From Silene noctiflora (Eukaryota; Streptophyta; Magnoliopsida; Caryophyllales; Caryophyllaceae): a stretch of DNA of 21,992 nt. The DNA lies in contig VHZZ01000920.1 of NCBI GenBank assembly GCA_009801015.1, forward strand, positions 107,954-129,945, given 5' to 3'. A program made the translations under genes and the position numbers. The notes below the pieces were generated by a model. It was not told where the DNA came from. It saw only the letters and a program-made list of their open reading frames with translations, and did not search any database. This document shows positions 20,081 through 21,992 of the stretch, in pieces; positions within the stretch are counted from its first letter, which is position 1, and each line of letters begins with the position of its first letter.

Positions 20081-20600
20081 GCGTACCTAGTACGAACAGT
20101 CCACAAAATCGTTCAAACAACCAACTTCCATTACAATTTCATATTCTAGACACTATCAGACAGTTCGTGTGACTGTCCAGTTTCTTCGTAGTTCGACTTC
20201 CGCTGTTCAAATCGCATCAACATGTCCACTAACAGGCTAGCTCATCGATTAGTCTGATACTCTGATTGACACGACGACCTAAACAGACCTCCATCACAAA
20301 TAAACCATCTTTTGTTGGAGATTTTGAACTGGATTTATGTTGCAAATGAAATTCTACTAGCTTTGATCAAAATTTAAAGACTTTTTACGATTTTGGCCAA
20401 TTACTTTTCTACAAGATTTTTTTACGATTTATGACGGATTTCTGTAACAATGTCACTATTGCGATTCATATTGTTTTCCACAGAACACTGTGACTATGTT
20501 TTAAAGCATAACTGTATATATAATATATAATTTGGCATAATTTTCTTTTTTAGATGGATCACATGTTTGTCTCAACTATTCTGTCGCTAATATTTTTTTA
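20081..20600. other. Unassigned repeat-like DNA
   Basis: No gene or defined element was recognised on either strand. Given the LTR-type sequence on both sides, it is probably older transposon-derived DNA. Confidence 0.35.
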
Positions 20601-21992
20601 AAATTTTTCTGTACTTTACAACAGTGAAGTTAAATTGGGGACCATTGGCCAAGGCATATAAAAGTTTACGGTACGAGACAACCAATTTCCCTACTTATTT
20701 AGAGGTAACTGGCACGACCTAATCTTGGGTTATCTCGAATTCATATTGTTGTGCGAAAGCGTTGATACCCTCTTGTTTAATCCCTTACACGTCAATGTTC
20801 CTGATTTGTAATAGTACCATATTGTCCGTTATGTGTTAAACCATCAAATATTCATTCTTAGACTAGTTCCCTCGTACTATTATAGTCGTTGGACACTTAT
20901 AAAAATGATCTTGCGCATCTTTACACCACCGATGTGAAAATTTGATTTTGCCCCAAACATTCCTGCCCTAAAACCAAAAATCATCATCTTAACCCATACA
21001 TTGACCTTCGTGGAGAACACCTCACCCCTACAACCTTGATTCATAAACACCCTTAGCATCACCAAGTCTTGATAACTTCCCCCTAACTGACACACCATGT
21101 GTCCCTTCAAAGGATTTCTGCTACCCTTGTGTACCAGAGTACTCCTCTACCTCCAATATAATCTAGATTGGGTCCACATCCATTGCCTCAAACCGCCACC
21201 CTGGACCGCTTTTAATTTGGACTTACCATGAACTTGTTTTTATAGTGCCTCTGTTAAGCCTTAACACACCTCGTCGGGCCGCTGACGGTCTTCTCTCAGA
21301 CGACTGAGTCTTATCGCCGTGAGACTCGTCATGTCGCCTTTCACTAAGATATTAGCTCGCTCTTGAGTTTATGAGTTCTACGCCTTATTGTGTACGTCAC
21401 CTTTTTGTCTTTGGCCTCTCAAGTCGACATTGACCTCTGATACCACTTGTAGCCTTATGTCGTAACTCCCTAGTTTGAAGGGACGATTTCACCTATTCTA
21501 AGGTCAAACTCTCTTTGCCCACCAAAATGACTCTACAAGTTTCTCATACGATGACAGTAAAAAAAAACTACAAAATAAGCGCAACATCTTAGTCTTTTAT
21601 CTTGACGTTTAAATTACATAGATCTAGTAGTAATAAAGTTATAAAGTTAAGCCTATCAAAATGATCCGAAAGTGACATATGTCCTTCTAAGGCCAAACAA
21701 ACAATGTTTAAATAACAATTTCTTAGTGAGCATATTAGTCAATGACCCTCCAATTTTTCTCACAAGCCAATTGCGGTTTCGTTACTTACAACTTCAGTAG
21801 TAACGGCGTCTCAAGACATAGCAAGATCGTAGAATGAGCCTTTTTCTTTCCTCCATTGTTACCAAATCAAGATTCTCGGTTTTTGTGACCACGGCTCACA
21901 ACTTGCAACTGCCTCTGGGTTATCTTATTGTCACCTTCGTAGAAAAACCTAACGTCAATGATAAGTAGCATTTTAGCCGCATTTTACCCCGC
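20601..21992 (-). mobile_element. LTR retrotransposon fossil, 5' LTR part plus leader, runs off the right edge
   Basis: On the minus strand TGGTATCAGAG (21445-21435) matches the primer binding site complementary to the 3' end of initiator tRNA-Met, used by many plant LTR retrotransposons. Two bases before it the flanking sequence ends in TACA, as an LTR should, so the 5' LTR would run from 21448 rightwards past the window. Sequence left of the primer site would be the leader and interior. No gag or pol reading was recognised, so it is broken or non-autonomous. The Ty3/Gypsy or Ty1/Copia assignment is open, the left boundary is a guess and the age is unknown. Confidence 0.5.

Noticed and set aside
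20880-21110. 76-codon minus-strand frame
   Set aside because: It lies in the interior of the retrotransposon fossil and does not resemble a known protein domain.
1-21992. CRISPR arrays, operons, bacterial-type systems
   Set aside because: The window is plant nuclear DNA with spliced genes; no regular repeat-spacer array or prokaryotic gene cluster is present.

Overview
This is nuclear DNA of a flowering plant, most likely a eudicot. The gene structures are plant-like: short exons, AT-rich introns with GT-AG borders, and plant-type proteins. Intergenic DNA is very AT-rich and full of small non-autonomous DNA transposons (Stowaway-, Tourist- and other TIR-type MITEs) and Helitron ends. Species cannot be fixed from the sequence. 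A member of the Caryophyllales is possible from the general look of the repeats, but that is only an impression.

Three host genes can be read with confidence, all on the minus strand. (1) Positions 930-4017 hold the first five coding exons (243 codons) of a PYROXD2-type FAD/NAD(P)-binding oxidoreductase; the rest lies beyond the left edge. (2) Positions 7752-10806 hold a complete five-exon gene for the small GTPase ARL2 (plant TITAN5), whose spliced product is exactly 185 residues. (3) Positions 17150-18356 hold a complete two-exon GATA transcription factor of the HANABA TARANU (HAN/GATA18) type, 261 residues, with its intron inside the zinc finger. The genes are unrelated in function (mitochondrial redox protein, tubulin-folding GTPase, meristem and organ-boundary regulator) and nothing suggests they work together.

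Between and inside the genes are: Stowaway-like elements (1909-2115, 13770-13957); Tourist/PIF-like elements with TAA or TTA duplications (7032-7379, 9889-10107, 12179-12455, the last expanded by a 57-bp minisatellite); other TIR elements (3145-3318, 6343-6784, perhaps 8231-8400); two Helitron 3' ends on opposite strands (ending at 6866 and 18778); SINE-like fragments; local tandem duplications (11524-11592, 16231-16555 and inside the HAN intron); and LTR-retrotransposon fossils at the right edge, recognised by an initiator-tRNA-Met primer binding site at 21435-21445. The other long stretches without genes are AT-rich and show no convincing coding potential on either strand. I found no convincing new biological system. 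The points most worth checking are the repeat structures abutting splice sites in PYROXD2, ARL2 and HAN, and the MITE-borne minisatellite.
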